DNA of 64,000 bases from Leeuwenhoekiella palythoae (GTDB lineage: Bacteria; Bacteroidota; Bacteroidia; Flavobacteriales; Flavobacteriaceae). This document shows, one piece after another, positions 9,241 through 18,447 of the stretch (position 1 is the first letter of the stretch; each line of letters begins with the position of its first letter). The DNA lies in the NCBI RefSeq assembly GCF_900130045.1, contig NZ_FQXT01000004.1, forward strand, positions 389,276 through 453,275, in the 5' to 3' direction. A model generated the notes under the pieces. The model saw only the letters and a program-made list of their open reading frames with translations. It did no database searches and was not told the DNA's origin. A program made the translations under genes and the position numbers.

Positions 9241-9629
9241 ATCGTTTGTAGGTTTTCTGCCAAAGTCTGTATGAACTTGGTTATAGGCCCTTTGATCATC
9301 ATAGACATCATGGCATTGAATTCTCCTTCAAATTCAAAAGAAGCTTCGCTGCTGTTTTCAGTAAGCTCTTTAATGTTTGCCGTTAGTGTAAACGGAAGTT
9401 TATCGCTCGCAGCACCTAGCACCACCTTGTTGTATGGAACGCTGTTTTTTAACTCCAAGACAATATCGGGCATTCCTTTTAAAGCAAATAAAAAGCGCTT
9501 TTCATTCAAAATTTCAAACTTACTAATGCTGTCTGGCATTAGTTTTTTGTAATTGTTTACGTCGTTCAAAAAATTGTAAATGGTTTCAGGACTTTTATCA
9601 ATAGTTTTTTTAGGGCTTTCTATATGCAT
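9237..9629 (-). CDS. SRPBCC-family protein
   Basis: A 130-residue START/Bet v1-like (SRPBCC) protein. The opening SPKKTIDKSPETIYNFLNDVNNYKKLMPD is the typical first strand and helices of polyketide-cyclase-like members, and the C-terminal helix MMIKGPITKFIQTLAENL closes the fold. Ligand is unknown. It follows pyrE by 41 bp on the same strand and probably belongs to the same transcript. Confidence 0.8.
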   Translation of the reverse strand: MHIESPKKTIDKSPETIYNFLNDVNNYKKLMPDSISKFEILNEKRFLFALKGMPDIVLELKNSVPYNKVVLGAASDKLPFTLTANIKELTENSSEASFEFEGEFNAMMSMMIKGPITKFIQTLAENLQTI

Positions 9630-9670
9630 AGTTGTAGTACGTCTGTAAATTTAATTTTTGTGATTTTTTG

Positions 9671-10324
9671 TTATTTAATAGGTGCAGCCTGCCAAGTGTT
9701 TGGAGAAAGACGCCAGGTCTGCAAGGTTAGTTTTTCTTTTTCAGAAATATATTGGGTGTCCAAAGCCTGCTCAAGTAAGTGGTCATAGTCACTTAATGTA
9801 TGTAGGTCAATACCATACTGTTCAAAGTTAGACTTTGAAATATCAAAACCATACGTAAAAATGGCAAGCATTCCTTTTACATTGGCTTCAGCGGCTTTTA
9901 GAGCATCTACTGCCATAAGGCTACTTTTGCCGGTACTGATCAAATCTTCAACCACCACCACAGATTGACCGGGTTCTAGCTTTCCTTCAATCTGATTTTG
10001 ACGCCCGTGCTTTTTAGCTTCAGGTCTGATATAAACAAAAGGCAAGTTTAAAAAATCTGCCACGAGCATCCCTATTCCTATTGCACCGGTAGCAACCCCT
10101 GCGATAACGTCAGGTTTTCCGTAGAGCAGTTCTATTTGATTTGCAATGTTCTCTCTTAAATAATTGCGTATCGGCGGATAAGAGAGCGTTATACGGTTAT
10201 CGCAATAAATGGGAGATTTCCATCCGCTGGCCCACGTGAAGGGGTTTTGTGGTTGTAATTTAATTGCATTAATTTGCAACAACAACTCAGCTGTTTTTTT
10301 AGCTGTTTCCTTTTTTAAGATCAT
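9671..10324 (-). CDS. pyrE: Orotate phosphoribosyltransferase
   Basis: A 217-residue enzyme that joins orotate to PRPP, giving OMP in pyrimidine synthesis. The PRPP loop VVVVEDLISTGKSS and the catalytic loop region RPEAKKHGRQNQIEG are present. An open frame continues 13 codons upstream (MGTSFTKTLYICT), but those codons overlap the start of the divergent NUDIX gene and do not resemble PyrE; MILKKETAKK is a normal PyrE N-terminus, so the ATG at 10324 was chosen. A -7-like element lies only 4 bp before this ATG, so the mRNA may be leaderless. Confidence 0.95.
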   Translation of the reverse strand: MILKKETAKKTAELLLQINAIKLQPQNPFTWASGWKSPIYCDNRITLSYPPIRNYLRENIANQIELLYGKPDVIAGVATGAIGIGMLVADFLNLPFVYIRPEAKKHGRQNQIEGKLEPGQSVVVVEDLISTGKSSLMAVDALKAAEANVKGMLAIFTYGFDISKSNFEQYGIDLHTLSDYDHLLEQALDTQYISEKEKLTLQTWRLSPNTWQAAPIK

Positions 10325-10328
10325 GGTA

Positions 10329-10336
10329 CAAATGTA
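10329..10336 (-). promoter_or_regulatory. Candidate -7 element very close to the pyrE start
   Basis: The minus strand reads TACATTTG (TAnnTTTG) and ends 4 bp before the pyrE ATG. If used, transcription would begin at or next to the start codon. The element lies inside the first codons of the NUDIX gene. Confidence 0.35.
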
Positions 10337-10955
10337 TAAAGTTTTTGTAAATGATGTGCCCATTATACTTTCAACTGAAAAGTATATTGGCGAAAATTAC
10401 ACATCCATTCCCATAAAACGTGCAAAAATTAAAAGCATTATTAAACAGGTAAATCGTGGTCAGCTCACGCACATTAATTTATATCACGCTAAGGGTAAAA
10501 AATTGCTCAAGTTTTTAAAGAAGAAGTTGCCGGTAGTAGTTGCCGGAGGCGGAATGGTATTTAACGATCACTCTGAAATTCTTTTTATAAAACGCAACGG
10601 AAAATGGGATCTCCCAAAAGGTAAACTCGAGAAAAAGGAAACTATTGAAGAATGTGCCGTACGTGAAGTAAGTGAAGAAACCGGATGTCAGGATTTAGTT
10701 TTAGGCGATCTTATCACGGTAACCTATCACGTTTTTAAGCGTAACGGTAAATTTAAGCTGAAGGAAACCTATTGGTACAAAATGACCACCTCCTACAGCG
10801 GACCGCTAGAGCCACAGCCCTCTGAGGGGATCAAAAAAGTACGTTGGAAAAATTTTGAAAAATCTCAGAAGGCATTGACAATGTCTTACGAAAACATCAA
10901 ACTTCTATTTCCGAAGGAATACTTAATTAGTAATCCTAAAGATCGGGTAGCGTAA
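10332..10955 (+). CDS. NUDIX hydrolase
   Basis: A 207-residue protein with a complete NUDIX box: G-x5-E-x7-REVSEETGC, beginning GKLEKKE near residue 97. NUDIX enzymes hydrolyse nucleoside diphosphates linked to another group; the substrate cannot be read from the sequence. An N-terminal domain of about 70 residues (MYKVFVNDVPIIL...) precedes the NUDIX fold. The open frame extends upstream, but those codons are antisense pyrE, so the MYKVF start (or ATG 10323) is preferred. It ends 33 bp inside the convergent M14 peptidase gene. Confidence 0.88.
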   Translation: MYKVFVNDVPIILSTEKYIGENYTSIPIKRAKIKSIIKQVNRGQLTHINLYHAKGKKLLKFLKKKLPVVVAGGGMVFNDHSEILFIKRNGKWDLPKGKLEKKETIEECAVREVSEETGCQDLVLGDLITVTYHVFKRNGKFKLKETYWYKMTTSYSGPLEPQPSEGIKKVRWKNFEKSQKALTMSYENIKLLFPKEYLISNPKDRVA

Positions 10956-12680
10956 GTAGGCCTTTTCATAGTTATCAGAATGCTCGTAGATCCACTCAAG
11001 CTGGGCGTACCAGTTCTGAGCAAAACGAGCATCTTCTTGTTTTTTAGTATCAAAAGCTTCTTTAAGTTCAGGATCTGCATCCAGTAGTTCTTGGGCGCGG
11101 TCTTCCCAAACATAAGGGGAGAAGTGTTCTTTCTGCTGAAGAATCGTGTCAAAATAATTCCAGTTGAAAAACGAATCTACACCTGAAGGTTCAAGCATCT
11201 CCATAATGTAGCGCAGTCCAGACTGATTGGTTTTAACCCAGTAATCTCCCTTTCTAATTTTTATTTCTTGAGTTGAAGTTTCAACTTCTGTATTGTAATG
11301 CAGATAATGTCCTTCATACACTTGGTTGCGGGTTTTATAATCGGCAATATGATATACTTCAGCAGTTAGCATACTGTCTTTTTGAAAACGCTCAAAGTCG
11401 ATTTCATTTTCTTTTAAACGTTCGATCACATGGCGCCATCCCTGCGGAATGATATATGCTGCGGGAATTGTAACATCGCTGGCCGGTTTCATATAATTGT
11501 AATACGTGACTTCTTTTTCAAAAGGTTTGTTGCGGTCATATTTTAAACGCGACATTCCGGTTACGGTACTTGTTTTTTGTTCGCCTTCATAGCCTAGGAA
11601 ATTAAGTGTAGACGTTCTACTGCTGTCAATCTCAAATTGAAGCGTGTATGCTTGACCTGTAAGCGCGCCGCTTCGGTATAATGAATCTTTTGCTTTGCGC
11701 AAGGCTTGCATTTTTGCACCATCCTTTTCCGTGATCTTGATCATTGATTTCATCAACTCATAGGTTCCGGTAACGCGATCTTTATACGGTTTAAGCATAT
11801 GTGTTTCTACCATCATCCCGAAGGTATTCCACAAAGTGCTGTAACCCGTAGAGTAGCGCGGGTAGTCCATAAATTGAGAAAAACCAATTTCAGGAACTTG
11901 ATTAAATACATTTACATAAGGCGTAATTGGCCAGTCTTTAGCAGCAAGATCTTGCTCCAGTTGCGGTTGTAATTCTGTATGAAGATAATCGCCTAATTCG
12001 TCTCCCAGCTTGTTGTGCTGTGTAAACAAATGTGTAAGAACATATTGATAATCTGCACCATTGCTCACGTGGTTGTCGATCAAAACATCTGGATTTACCA
12101 TATGATAGATCTCTGCAAAAGCACGGGCATTGTAGGTGTCAGCTTTTACAAAATCGCGATTGAGATCATAATTTTGAGCATTTCCTCTAAAACCATATTC
12201 TTCAGGACCGTTTTGATTGGCGCGCGTTCCGGTATTTCGGTTGAGCGCACCGCCAATGTTATACACAGCAATAGCACCGATCCATACATTTTCGGGTGTT
12301 TCAATCGTGCCGTTAGCCAAGTCTCGCATCATCATCATCGTCGCATCAATACCATCTGATTCTCCGGGATGAATGCCGTTATTGATCAAAATGCGCGTCA
12401 CCTCTTTGGCATCAGCAAATTCTGAATCAAATGTGCGGTTGGTATTATAGGTCACTAAGGTGAGTGGTTCACCACTGTCGGTTCTGCCAATTTTATAGGT
12501 TTTGATCGAAACGTAGGCAGCATCCAAATCTTCATAATAAGCCATTACCTCATCATAGATTGGCGTTTGATTGCCGTCTCCTTTTTCAAAGGGAGTTACG
12601 AGGTCAAAATCTTCGGGCTTGGGTTTTTCGGCACAGGCAATAGTTAAAAGAAACAAGAGGCTGAGTAGGGATGCTTTCAT
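10923..12680 (-). CDS. M14-family zinc carboxypeptidase, lipoprotein
   Basis: A 585-residue exported metallopeptidase. Residues 1-17 (LLSLLFLLTIAC) form an SPII signal with the lipidated Cys at about 16. The M14 zinc site is visible as NNGIHPGESDG (HxxE), with the third ligand His in LIDNHVSNGADYQ. Residues between about 120 and 280 form the catalytic core; the long C-terminal region has no recognised domain. It likely trims peptides in the periplasm or at the outer membrane. The last 33 bp overlap the NUDIX gene on the other strand. Confidence 0.88.
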   Translation of the reverse strand: MKASLLSLLFLLTIACAEKPKPEDFDLVTPFEKGDGNQTPIYDEVMAYYEDLDAAYVSIKTYKIGRTDSGEPLTLVTYNTNRTFDSEFADAKEVTRILINNGIHPGESDGIDATMMMMRDLANGTIETPENVWIGAIAVYNIGGALNRNTGTRANQNGPEEYGFRGNAQNYDLNRDFVKADTYNARAFAEIYHMVNPDVLIDNHVSNGADYQYVLTHLFTQHNKLGDELGDYLHTELQPQLEQDLAAKDWPITPYVNVFNQVPEIGFSQFMDYPRYSTGYSTLWNTFGMMVETHMLKPYKDRVTGTYELMKSMIKITEKDGAKMQALRKAKDSLYRSGALTGQAYTLQFEIDSSRTSTLNFLGYEGEQKTSTVTGMSRLKYDRNKPFEKEVTYYNYMKPASDVTIPAAYIIPQGWRHVIERLKENEIDFERFQKDSMLTAEVYHIADYKTRNQVYEGHYLHYNTEVETSTQEIKIRKGDYWVKTNQSGLRYIMEMLEPSGVDSFFNWNYFDTILQQKEHFSPYVWEDRAQELLDADPELKEAFDTKKQEDARFAQNWYAQLEWIYEHSDNYEKAYLRYPIFRITN

Positions 12681-12753
12681 ATAAATTTTAAAAAAGTTGA
12701 ATTGCTAAAATTACTAATTAATTGAAGTTTGAAGCATGGTCTTTGTTCAGAAA

Positions 12754-13407
12754 CTAAAAGAACGGGCGGTATTGCTGAATTCTAAAATCAAAGGTTGAAA
12801 ATTGTGGATCTTTCAGTTTTTGCTCTTTATAACTTTTCATACTACCTATCGCGCGATTGGCAGCTCCCGAAGGCGCAGTTAAGGAAACAGTTTTTATAGA
12901 TCGCTCTCCCATTTGAAACTGATGAATACGCGGTACTTCTGAAGAAATAACGTTAAGTTTTACGTGGTGTTCCTTGAGTTGTTTCCTAAAAAAATACTCC
13001 GGGCCGTTTTTGCTAGCGCCTCCGGTAAAGATTAGCGTATGGATCTGCGGAAATCTTTCAAGATAGCCTATCAAATCACGTAGTTCTACCTCTTGCATTC
13101 CTAGATCTGAAGCATCAACTTTTTCGCGTTTTGCAGCAGCTACAATATCACAAACGCCAATGTTGCGGCTTTTGAGAAAATGGGAGCGCTGCTCAATGGC
13201 GTGAGCAGTATTTTCATAAACCAAACCCAGATCAAAAATTTGATCGAGAATGGGCCACAGCATTCCGTTTTTACTTCCGTAGCAAAAATCTACATCTTCT
13301 GGTAGCAAATCACCTGTAGTAAACCGCGGAGGCGGCAACGTGCCTACAATGAGTTTGGTTGCGTGTTCAAGATTAAAAGGAGGATAGGGATGCGTGTGCT
13401 CAAACAT
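12754..13407 (-). CDS. Uracil-DNA glycosylase-superfamily protein
   Basis: A 217-residue protein with the layout of UDG-like enzymes: the early VGTLPPPR loop (motif A position), FCYGSKNGMLWPIL (compare the mismatch-specific glycosylase FYAHPRNxFW), IGVCDIV, and a late SLTAPSGAANRAIG loop in place of the usual motif B. The catalytic Asp or Asn of characterised UDGs is not obvious, so activity on uracil is uncertain. It starts immediately after the thioredoxin-like gene ends (no gap), indicating one transcript. Confidence 0.65.
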   Translation of the reverse strand: MFEHTHPYPPFNLEHATKLIVGTLPPPRFTTGDLLPEDVDFCYGSKNGMLWPILDQIFDLGLVYENTAHAIEQRSHFLKSRNIGVCDIVAAAKREKVDASDLGMQEVELRDLIGYLERFPQIHTLIFTGGASKNGPEYFFRKQLKEHHVKLNVISSEVPRIHQFQMGERSIKTVSLTAPSGAANRAIGSMKSYKEQKLKDPQFSTFDFRIQQYRPFF

Positions 13408-13980
13408 CTAAGAAGGATTTGCGTCCTGCTTCCACTTGATCCCACAGCCTAAACTGGGCTTTTGAAGTTCGTTTTGTTGACGATTATTAAACACATTATC
13501 AAGAGCTTCACGCAGGTCCCTTCCGTTTACAGGAATGCCGTTTCCTGGGCGAGAATCGTCTAACTGACCGCGATATATAAGTTTTAATTCCGCATCAAAT
13601 AAATAAAAATCAGGGGTACACGCAGCGTCATAATCCTTAGCCGTTTGCTGCGTCTCGTCGTATAAATAAGGGAAGCTAAAATTGTATTTTCTTGCGGTCT
13701 CCCGCATCAACCACGGACTGTCTTCAGGATAATTTTCAACATCATTACTGCTTATAGCAACAAAACCAAAACCCAGCACACGGTAATCATTGGCAATGCG
13801 CACAACCTCGTCATTCACGTGTTTTACAAAAGGGCAGTGATTGCAAATAAACATCACTACCGTTCCACGTTCACCAGCAACATCAGTAAGCGTCACATGT
13901 TTATTGGTGAGTGGATTAGGAAGCGTGAAAAACGGAGCTTGAGTTCCTAACGGAAGCATATTTGAAGGTGTTCTTGCCAT
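13408..13980 (-). CDS. Thioredoxin-fold (AhpC/TSA-like) protein
   Basis: A 190-residue thioredoxin-fold protein. The motif FICNHCPFVKHVNDE contains a C-N-H-C pair at the N-terminus of helix 1, as in the NHCPFVKH group of cytoplasmic peroxiredoxin/TlpA-like proteins. The VVMFICNHCPF strand, the SSNDVENYPEDS loop and CTPDFYLFDAELKLIYRGQLDD follow in order. No signal peptide is evident. It is directly followed by the UDG-like gene. Confidence 0.85.
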   Translation of the reverse strand: MARTPSNMLPLGTQAPFFTLPNPLTNKHVTLTDVAGERGTVVMFICNHCPFVKHVNDEVVRIANDYRVLGFGFVAISSNDVENYPEDSPWLMRETARKYNFSFPYLYDETQQTAKDYDAACTPDFYLFDAELKLIYRGQLDDSRPGNGIPVNGRDLREALDNVFNNRQQNELQKPSLGCGIKWKQDANPS

Positions 13981-14107
13981 ACTGTTGTTTCTAATTCCTA
14001 GTGTTAAATAGGTCGTATATAGGCTAAACTTGTTACAAATACTAAAGTTCTTTTAAATCTTTGGGCTCAGAAAAGAGCCTTTGTAACTTTAAATAAAACT
14101 AGCAATT

Positions 14108-14419
14108 ATGAAAAATACATATAGTTCGCTTTCCGTAGCGATCGAAGAATTACAGAAAAAAGGATATGATACCGATTTTAATCTGGTAGACGAAGGAATC
14201 GAATCTAAAGCCCATAAAAAAACCTGGAAAGCAGGACAGATCGAAGTTGAAGAAGCTTTTAGATTTGAAGGAATGACCAATCCCGGAGATAATAGTGTAC
14301 TCTATGTGATCAATACTGATAGTGGCGAGAAAGGCCTTTTAGTCGATGCGTATGGCGCATACAGTGGTCAAATCTCTCAAGAAATGATTCAAAAACTGAA
14401 GATTGAGCATAATGAATAA
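14108..14419 (+). CDS. Small conserved Bacteroidota protein
   Basis: A 103-residue soluble protein. It resembles a small flavobacterial family with the pattern LSxAIxxLxKKGYxxDFN followed by FRFEGMTNPGDNSVLY and GLLVDAYGxY. Members are often labelled phosphoribosylpyrophosphate synthetase in databases, but it is far too short and has no PRPP-synthase motif, so that label should not be trusted. Function unknown. Its stop overlaps the csaA start by 8 bp, so the two are translationally coupled. Confidence 0.8.
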   Translation: MKNTYSSLSVAIEELQKKGYDTDFNLVDEGIESKAHKKTWKAGQIEVEEAFRFEGMTNPGDNSVLYVINTDSGEKGLLVDAYGAYSGQISQEMIQKLKIEHNE

Positions 14420-14750
14420 TGATCTCAAATGGTCTGAATTTGAACGCGTAGATATGCGTGTGGGGACCATTTTAAGCGTCAGCGATTTTCCTGAAGCGCG
14501 AAAGCCCGCTTTTCAACTCAATATTGATTTTGGCGATGTAATAGGTATTAGAAAAACTTCGGCGCAAATAACAAAAAGATACCAGCGTCAGGAACTTGTG
14601 GGTAAACAAGTGATAGCAGTGGTGAATTTTCCTAAAAAGCAGATCGCAAATTTTATGAGTGAATGTCTGTTGCTCGGCGCCGTAGAAGGCGAAGAAGTCA
14701 CAGTGCTCAATCCAGATTTGCCTGTGCCTAATGGTTTACGTATAGGTTAA
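14412..14750 (+). CDS. csaA: CsaA-like tRNA-binding-domain protein
   Basis: A 112-residue single OB-fold tRNA-binding domain. The opening WSEFERVDMRVGTILSV, the QITKRYQRQELVGKQVIAVVNF core and the terminal LGAVEGEEVTVLNPDLPVPNG are characteristic of CsaA, an export-related chaperone-like protein. An alternative TTG start lies 9 bp upstream; the ATG at 14412 gives the normal N-terminus. A strong terminator follows. Confidence 0.92.
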   Translation: MNNDLKWSEFERVDMRVGTILSVSDFPEARKPAFQLNIDFGDVIGIRKTSAQITKRYQRQELVGKQVIAVVNFPKKQIANFMSECLLLGAVEGEEVTVLNPDLPVPNGLRIG

Positions 14751-14771
14751 CGTTGATGCCTGAAAAATAGT

Positions 14772-14797
14772 AAAGCCTCCCACTTGGGAGGCTTTTT
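14772..14797 (+). terminator. Intrinsic terminator after csaA
   Basis: Arms AAAGCCTCCC (14772-14781) and GGGAGGCTTT (14786-14795) pair around ACTT and are followed by a T-run. Confidence 0.9.
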
Positions 14798-14820
14798 TAT
14801 GCAGCAGATGTACGTGACAA

Positions 14821-15198
14821 CTATGGTTCACCGCTGCGTGTTGGGCTGAGGTTTTTTGCTTCTTCTTCGGTGTACATTCTAGACTTAATAACAAACCGAA
14901 TCCCAAGCGGAATTTCTAATGAGAAACTCGAGCCTCTTCCCGAGGTAATATCTACAGTGAGTTGCGTATGCTTCCAATATTCAAATTGGTCTTTAGACAT
15001 ATAAAACTCACAGTCGTGTATCGTTCCCAGATATACATCGGTTTCATTGATCATTAGATCTCCTTTTGGGAAACACATTGATGACGAGCCGTCACAGCAG
15101 CCGCCGCTCTGGTGAAACATAAGTTCGCCGTGCTCTTCCCGTAATTGATCTATAATTTTCTTTGCAGCATCTGTTGCTTCTACACGTGGTGTCATCAT
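14821..15198 (-). CDS. DUF779 protein, aldehyde dehydrogenase partner
   Basis: A 125-residue DUF779 protein. The Cys-rich motif LMFHQSGGCCDGSSSMCFP and the DCEFYMSKDQFEYWKHTQL segment are the family signature; the three cysteines could bind a metal. DUF779 genes typically sit next to acetaldehyde-type ALDH genes, as here. The frame extends 12 codons upstream into the ALDH 3' end, but MMTPRVEATDAA matches family N-termini and gives a 7-bp gap, so that start was chosen. Confidence 0.88.
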   Translation of the reverse strand: MMTPRVEATDAAKKIIDQLREEHGELMFHQSGGCCDGSSSMCFPKGDLMINETDVYLGTIHDCEFYMSKDQFEYWKHTQLTVDITSGRGSSFSLEIPLGIRFVIKSRMYTEEEAKNLSPTRSGEP

Positions 15199-15205
15199 TT
15201 GATTT

Positions 15206-16729
15206 TTAGAAAAAGCCCATTGATTTTTTGTCATAAGAAATCAGCATATTCTTAGTATGGCGATAATGTGCCAACATCATTTTGTGATTCTCACGGCCAA
15301 TACCAGATTTTTTATATCCGCCAAAGGGAGCGTGTGCAGGATAATTGTGATAATTATTTACCCAAACACGACCTGCTTTGATCGCTCTTGAGATTTGATA
15401 GGCTTGGTGTGTATCACGCGTCCAAACTCCGGCACCTAATCCATAAAGGGTGTCATTTGCTATTTCAATAGCATCTGCTTCATCTTTAAAAGAAGTCACG
15501 CAAAGCACCGGACCAAAGATTTCTTCTTGAAAAACGCGCATTTTATTATTCCCTTTCAAGATCGTAGGCTGAATATAATAACCTCCTTCTAAGCCTTCGT
15601 TATACGCAGCATCACCACCACAAAGTACTTCGGCACCTTCCTCTTTACCAATATTGATATAATTCAGGATTTTCTCATATTGATCATTAGAGGCTTGTGC
15701 ACCCATCATGGTATCGGGACTTAGAGGATGACCTAGTTTTATAGCTTTGGTACGTTCTACTACACGCTCCACAAAATCATCAAAAATACTTTCTTGTACA
15801 AGTAAGCGCGATGGACAAGTACATACTTCACCTTGATTTAAGGCAAACAGCGTTGCTCCCTCGAGGCATTTATCAAAGAATTCATCATCAGCATCCATTA
15901 CACTTTCAAAAAATACATTAGGAGATTTTCCTCCAAGTTCAAGGGTGACCGGCGTGATATTCTTAGAAGCATATTGCATTATTAATTGTCCGGTAGTGGT
16001 CTCACCGGTGAAAGCAATTTTATTGATGCGCGGACTAGAAGCAAGCGGTTTTCCCGCTTCGGCGCCAAAACCGTTTACGATATTGAGTACTCCGGCCGGT
16101 AGAATATCTTCGATCAATTCCATAAGAATTAAGATTCCAACAGGAGTTTGTTCGGCAGGTTTGAGCACTACGCAGTTTCCGGCAGCTAGTGCAGGAGCGA
16201 GTTTCCAAGTTGCCATTAAAATTGGGAAATTCCAAGGAATGATCTGCCCGACGACCCCTAGAGGCTCTGTGACATTGATACAGACCGTATTGCTGTCTAG
16301 CTCACTTACCGAACCTTCCTCAGCTCTGATCACCCCAGCAAAATATCTAAAGTGGTCTACGGCAAGCGGTAAATCTGCAGCCATCGTCTCGCGGATCGCT
16401 TTACCATTATCCCAGGTTTCGGCACGAGCAAGCGCCTCTAGATTTTGTTCCATAACATCCGCAATTTTTAATAATAAATTACTGCGGTATGCTGCAGCAG
16501 AATTGTTCCACTTTGGAGCAGCCTCCCAAGCGGCATCTATTGCTTTTTCGATATCTTCTGAAGTAGATCTCGGAATTCGTGTAAAGTTTGCACCGTCAAC
16601 CGGTGAAACATTATCAAAGTATTGCCCTTTTACAGGCGACGTCCATTTACCGCCAATAAAGTTTTCATACTGATCTTTAAATTTTGGCTTCTCTACAACG
16701 TTTGCGGAAGCGGTCTGTACATCACTCAT
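15206..16729 (-). CDS. NAD-dependent aldehyde dehydrogenase (acetaldehyde type)
   Basis: A 507-residue ALDH-superfamily enzyme. The cofactor and catalytic features are intact: [35 protein letters not shown] with the general base Glu, and [14 protein letters not shown] with the catalytic Cys. The C-terminal [11 protein letters not shown] and [13 protein letters not shown] segments match the acetaldehyde/ExaC-like group that oxidises short aldehydes to acids. It is the first gene of a transcript with DUF779 and is divergent from an AraC regulator, which probably controls it. Confidence 0.93.
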   Translation of the reverse strand: MSDVQTASANVVEKPKFKDQYENFIGGKWTSPVKGQYFDNVSPVDGANFTRIPRSTSEDIEKAIDAAWEAAPKWNNSAAAYRSNLLLKIADVMEQNLEALARAETWDNGKAIRETMAADLPLAVDHFRYFAGVIRAEEGSVSELDSNTVCINVTEPLGVVGQIIPWNFPILMATWKLAPALAAGNCVVLKPAEQTPVGILILMELIEDILPAGVLNIVNGFGAEAGKPLASSPRINKIAFTGETTTGQLIMQYASKNITPVTLELGGKSPNVFFESVMDADDEFFDKCLEGATLFALNQGEVCTCPSRLLVQESIFDDFVERVVERTKAIKLGHPLSPDTMMGAQASNDQYEKILNYINIGKEEGAEVLCGGDAAYNEGLEGGYYIQPTILKGNNKMRVFQEEIFGPVLCVTSFKDEADAIEIANDTLYGLGAGVWTRDTHQAYQISRAIKAGRVWVNNYHNYPAHAPFGGYKKSGIGRENHKMMLAHYRHTKNMLISYDKKSMGFF

Positions 16730-16902
16730 AAGATTGTTTTTTTAATTATACGTTACTTAAATTGTTGCTTAGAAATTTGAGGTAATGCTATTAGCATTTT
16801 TGCGATGTCTAAAGTTAACGAACACATATTCTTAGACTTTGACCAATTCTATCAAAAAAGTGTACGATCCTCTCAAAAATTGTTAATGTGTTAATTATAG
16901 GT

Positions 16903-16925
16903 GTATTAAATTGTATATTTAATAC
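16903..16925. promoter_or_regulatory. Inverted repeat in the ALDH/AraC divergent region
   Basis: Arms GTATTAAA (16903-16910) and TTTAATAC (16918-16925) are perfect complements separated by 7 bp. The repeat lies 38 bp before the AraC start and about 175 bp before the ALDH start. It is a candidate regulator-binding site. Confidence 0.4.
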
Positions 16926-16962
16926 ATAAACTTCGTTCGTTTAAGGATATTATAATTTAAGT

Positions 16963-17871
16963 ATGCATTTGCCCGACACATTTTATAAAAACAGAAAGCT
17001 TGAGAATCTGGTGGAAAATCAGACTTCTTTTACTTTGAATAATGCTGCAATGCACGTTTTTGAAACGCATCAACAGGCAGAACGCGTATTGCTGCAGTTT
17101 GATAAACCGGTTTTGGCGAGTATGCTTCACGGGAAGAAAATTATGCACCTGCGCGATCATAACAGTTTTGATTTTTTACCCGGAGAATCTTTGATTTTAC
17201 CTGCAGACGAACTGATGTGTATAGATTTTCCGGATGCGGAACACCGCAATCCTACGCGTTGTTTGGCTATGGCAATTTCTGAAGATAAAATCAAGAATGT
17301 GGTAACCTTGATGAATGAGAATATCGGCAAGGCTGATGGGCAGGAGTGGAGCTTGATGGATTATAATTTTCATTTTACCAACGACGCCGGCATCTTTCAG
17401 ATTTTGCAACGCTTGCTGTTTCTTTTTACTGAAAATCATCCCTCAAAAGATTTTTTTGTTGATAATATGTTACAAGAATTGATCGTACGCATTCTTCAAA
17501 CCAATAACCGAAAAATCTATACCGATAAGGCACTTAAATTAAGCAATGATAATAGGTTGGCCTTTATAATTCAATACATACGCGAACATCTGCACGAGTC
17601 GCTTTCCGTAGAAACATTGAGCAAAAAAGCGTGTATGAGTGAGTCTAATTTTTACAGAGTATTTAAAAATGAACTTGGTATTTCTCCTGTTGATTTTATC
17701 AATACCGAACGTATAAAACTTGCCGTCAGCTTACTTCAGGATCCTAACAAAAAAATAAAAAATGTGTATTTGGAGTGTGGTTTTGAGAGTAGATCATATT
17801 TCAACCGCGTATTCAAACGTATGAACCAGATTTCGCCCGGAGCATTTCAGGCAAAGGCAGCGCAGCATTAA
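16963..17871 (+). CDS. AraC-family transcriptional regulator
   Basis: A 302-residue regulator with an N-terminal AraC_N-type ligand domain (MLHGKKIMHLRDHNSFDFLPGESLILPADEL) and a C-terminal pair of helix-turn-helices at about 200-297. The second has the classic F-x-x-x-FKRMNQISPGAFQ ending. It is divergent from the ALDH-DUF779 operon, which it most likely regulates in response to an aldehyde or a related compound. Its stop shares TTAA with the convergent SnoaL-like gene. Confidence 0.9.
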   Translation: MHLPDTFYKNRKLENLVENQTSFTLNNAAMHVFETHQQAERVLLQFDKPVLASMLHGKKIMHLRDHNSFDFLPGESLILPADELMCIDFPDAEHRNPTRCLAMAISEDKIKNVVTLMNENIGKADGQEWSLMDYNFHFTNDAGIFQILQRLLFLFTENHPSKDFFVDNMLQELIVRILQTNNRKIYTDKALKLSNDNRLAFIIQYIREHLHESLSVETLSKKACMSESNFYRVFKNELGISPVDFINTERIKLAVSLLQDPNKKIKNVYLECGFESRSYFNRVFKRMNQISPGAFQAKAAQH

Positions 17872-18362
17872 AACGCTACATCAAACGACTTCATTTTGTG
17901 TAAGTAGCTAGAGAGCGCTTTACTCGTATTTTGCTGAATTTTCAATTTCATAAATTTCGTCCATCCTAGGAGGTAGCCTTTGAAACCCAGCGCTTGTTGT
18001 GACCAGCGCCAAAGATCAAAGTGATCTGTATGCTGTACGATCTTCCCGTTTTGAAAGCTGAAGGTTCCCACCACGTGATTGACCACTTTTCTTTTTTGCG
18101 GCCCATAGGTATAGGTAGCAGTCCATTTTGCACTTCCGTTATAATCATTGGCTTGAACTTCACTAAAATCAATCTGTAACGCATCGCCACCGCGCTCAAT
18201 AAGCATATACCACATGGCAAAAGCGCGTTTCCCTTGAATTTTACCAAAAGCAGGATCTTCAAAGATGATGTTTTTGGCATAGCAAGTAGTCATTCCTTGT
18301 GGATCGTGATTCTTAAAAGCCAGGTAGAAATCGGTAATCAATTGTTCGTTGGGGTGCATCAA
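17868..18362 (-). CDS. SnoaL-like / NTF2-fold protein
   Basis: A 164-residue protein whose first 120 residues fit the SnoaL-like NTF2 fold: NEQLITDFYLAFKNHDPQGMTTCYAKNIIFEDPAFGKIQG, then WTATYTYGPQKRKVVNHVVGTFSFQNGKIVQHTDHFDLWRW. The Tyr-Ala-Lys and HTDHFDLW segments are typical of family members that act as small-molecule isomerases or are of unknown role. Start is one of two adjacent Met codons. Confidence 0.85.
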   Translation of the reverse strand: MMHPNEQLITDFYLAFKNHDPQGMTTCYAKNIIFEDPAFGKIQGKRAFAMWYMLIERGGDALQIDFSEVQANDYNGSAKWTATYTYGPQKRKVVNHVVGTFSFQNGKIVQHTDHFDLWRWSQQALGFKGYLLGWTKFMKLKIQQNTSKALSSYLHKMKSFDVAF

Positions 18363-18447
18363 AACCAGTTTAAGACTTAAAATTACGTCAAAGCTTAGAG
18401 TTTTTCCGCAGCATACCTAATTTAAATGCTGTCTAAAAAGCATACTG

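Noticed and set aside
14108-14419. Phosphoribosylpyrophosphate synthetase
   Set aside because: A common database label for this small family; 103 residues and no PRPP-synthase motifs.
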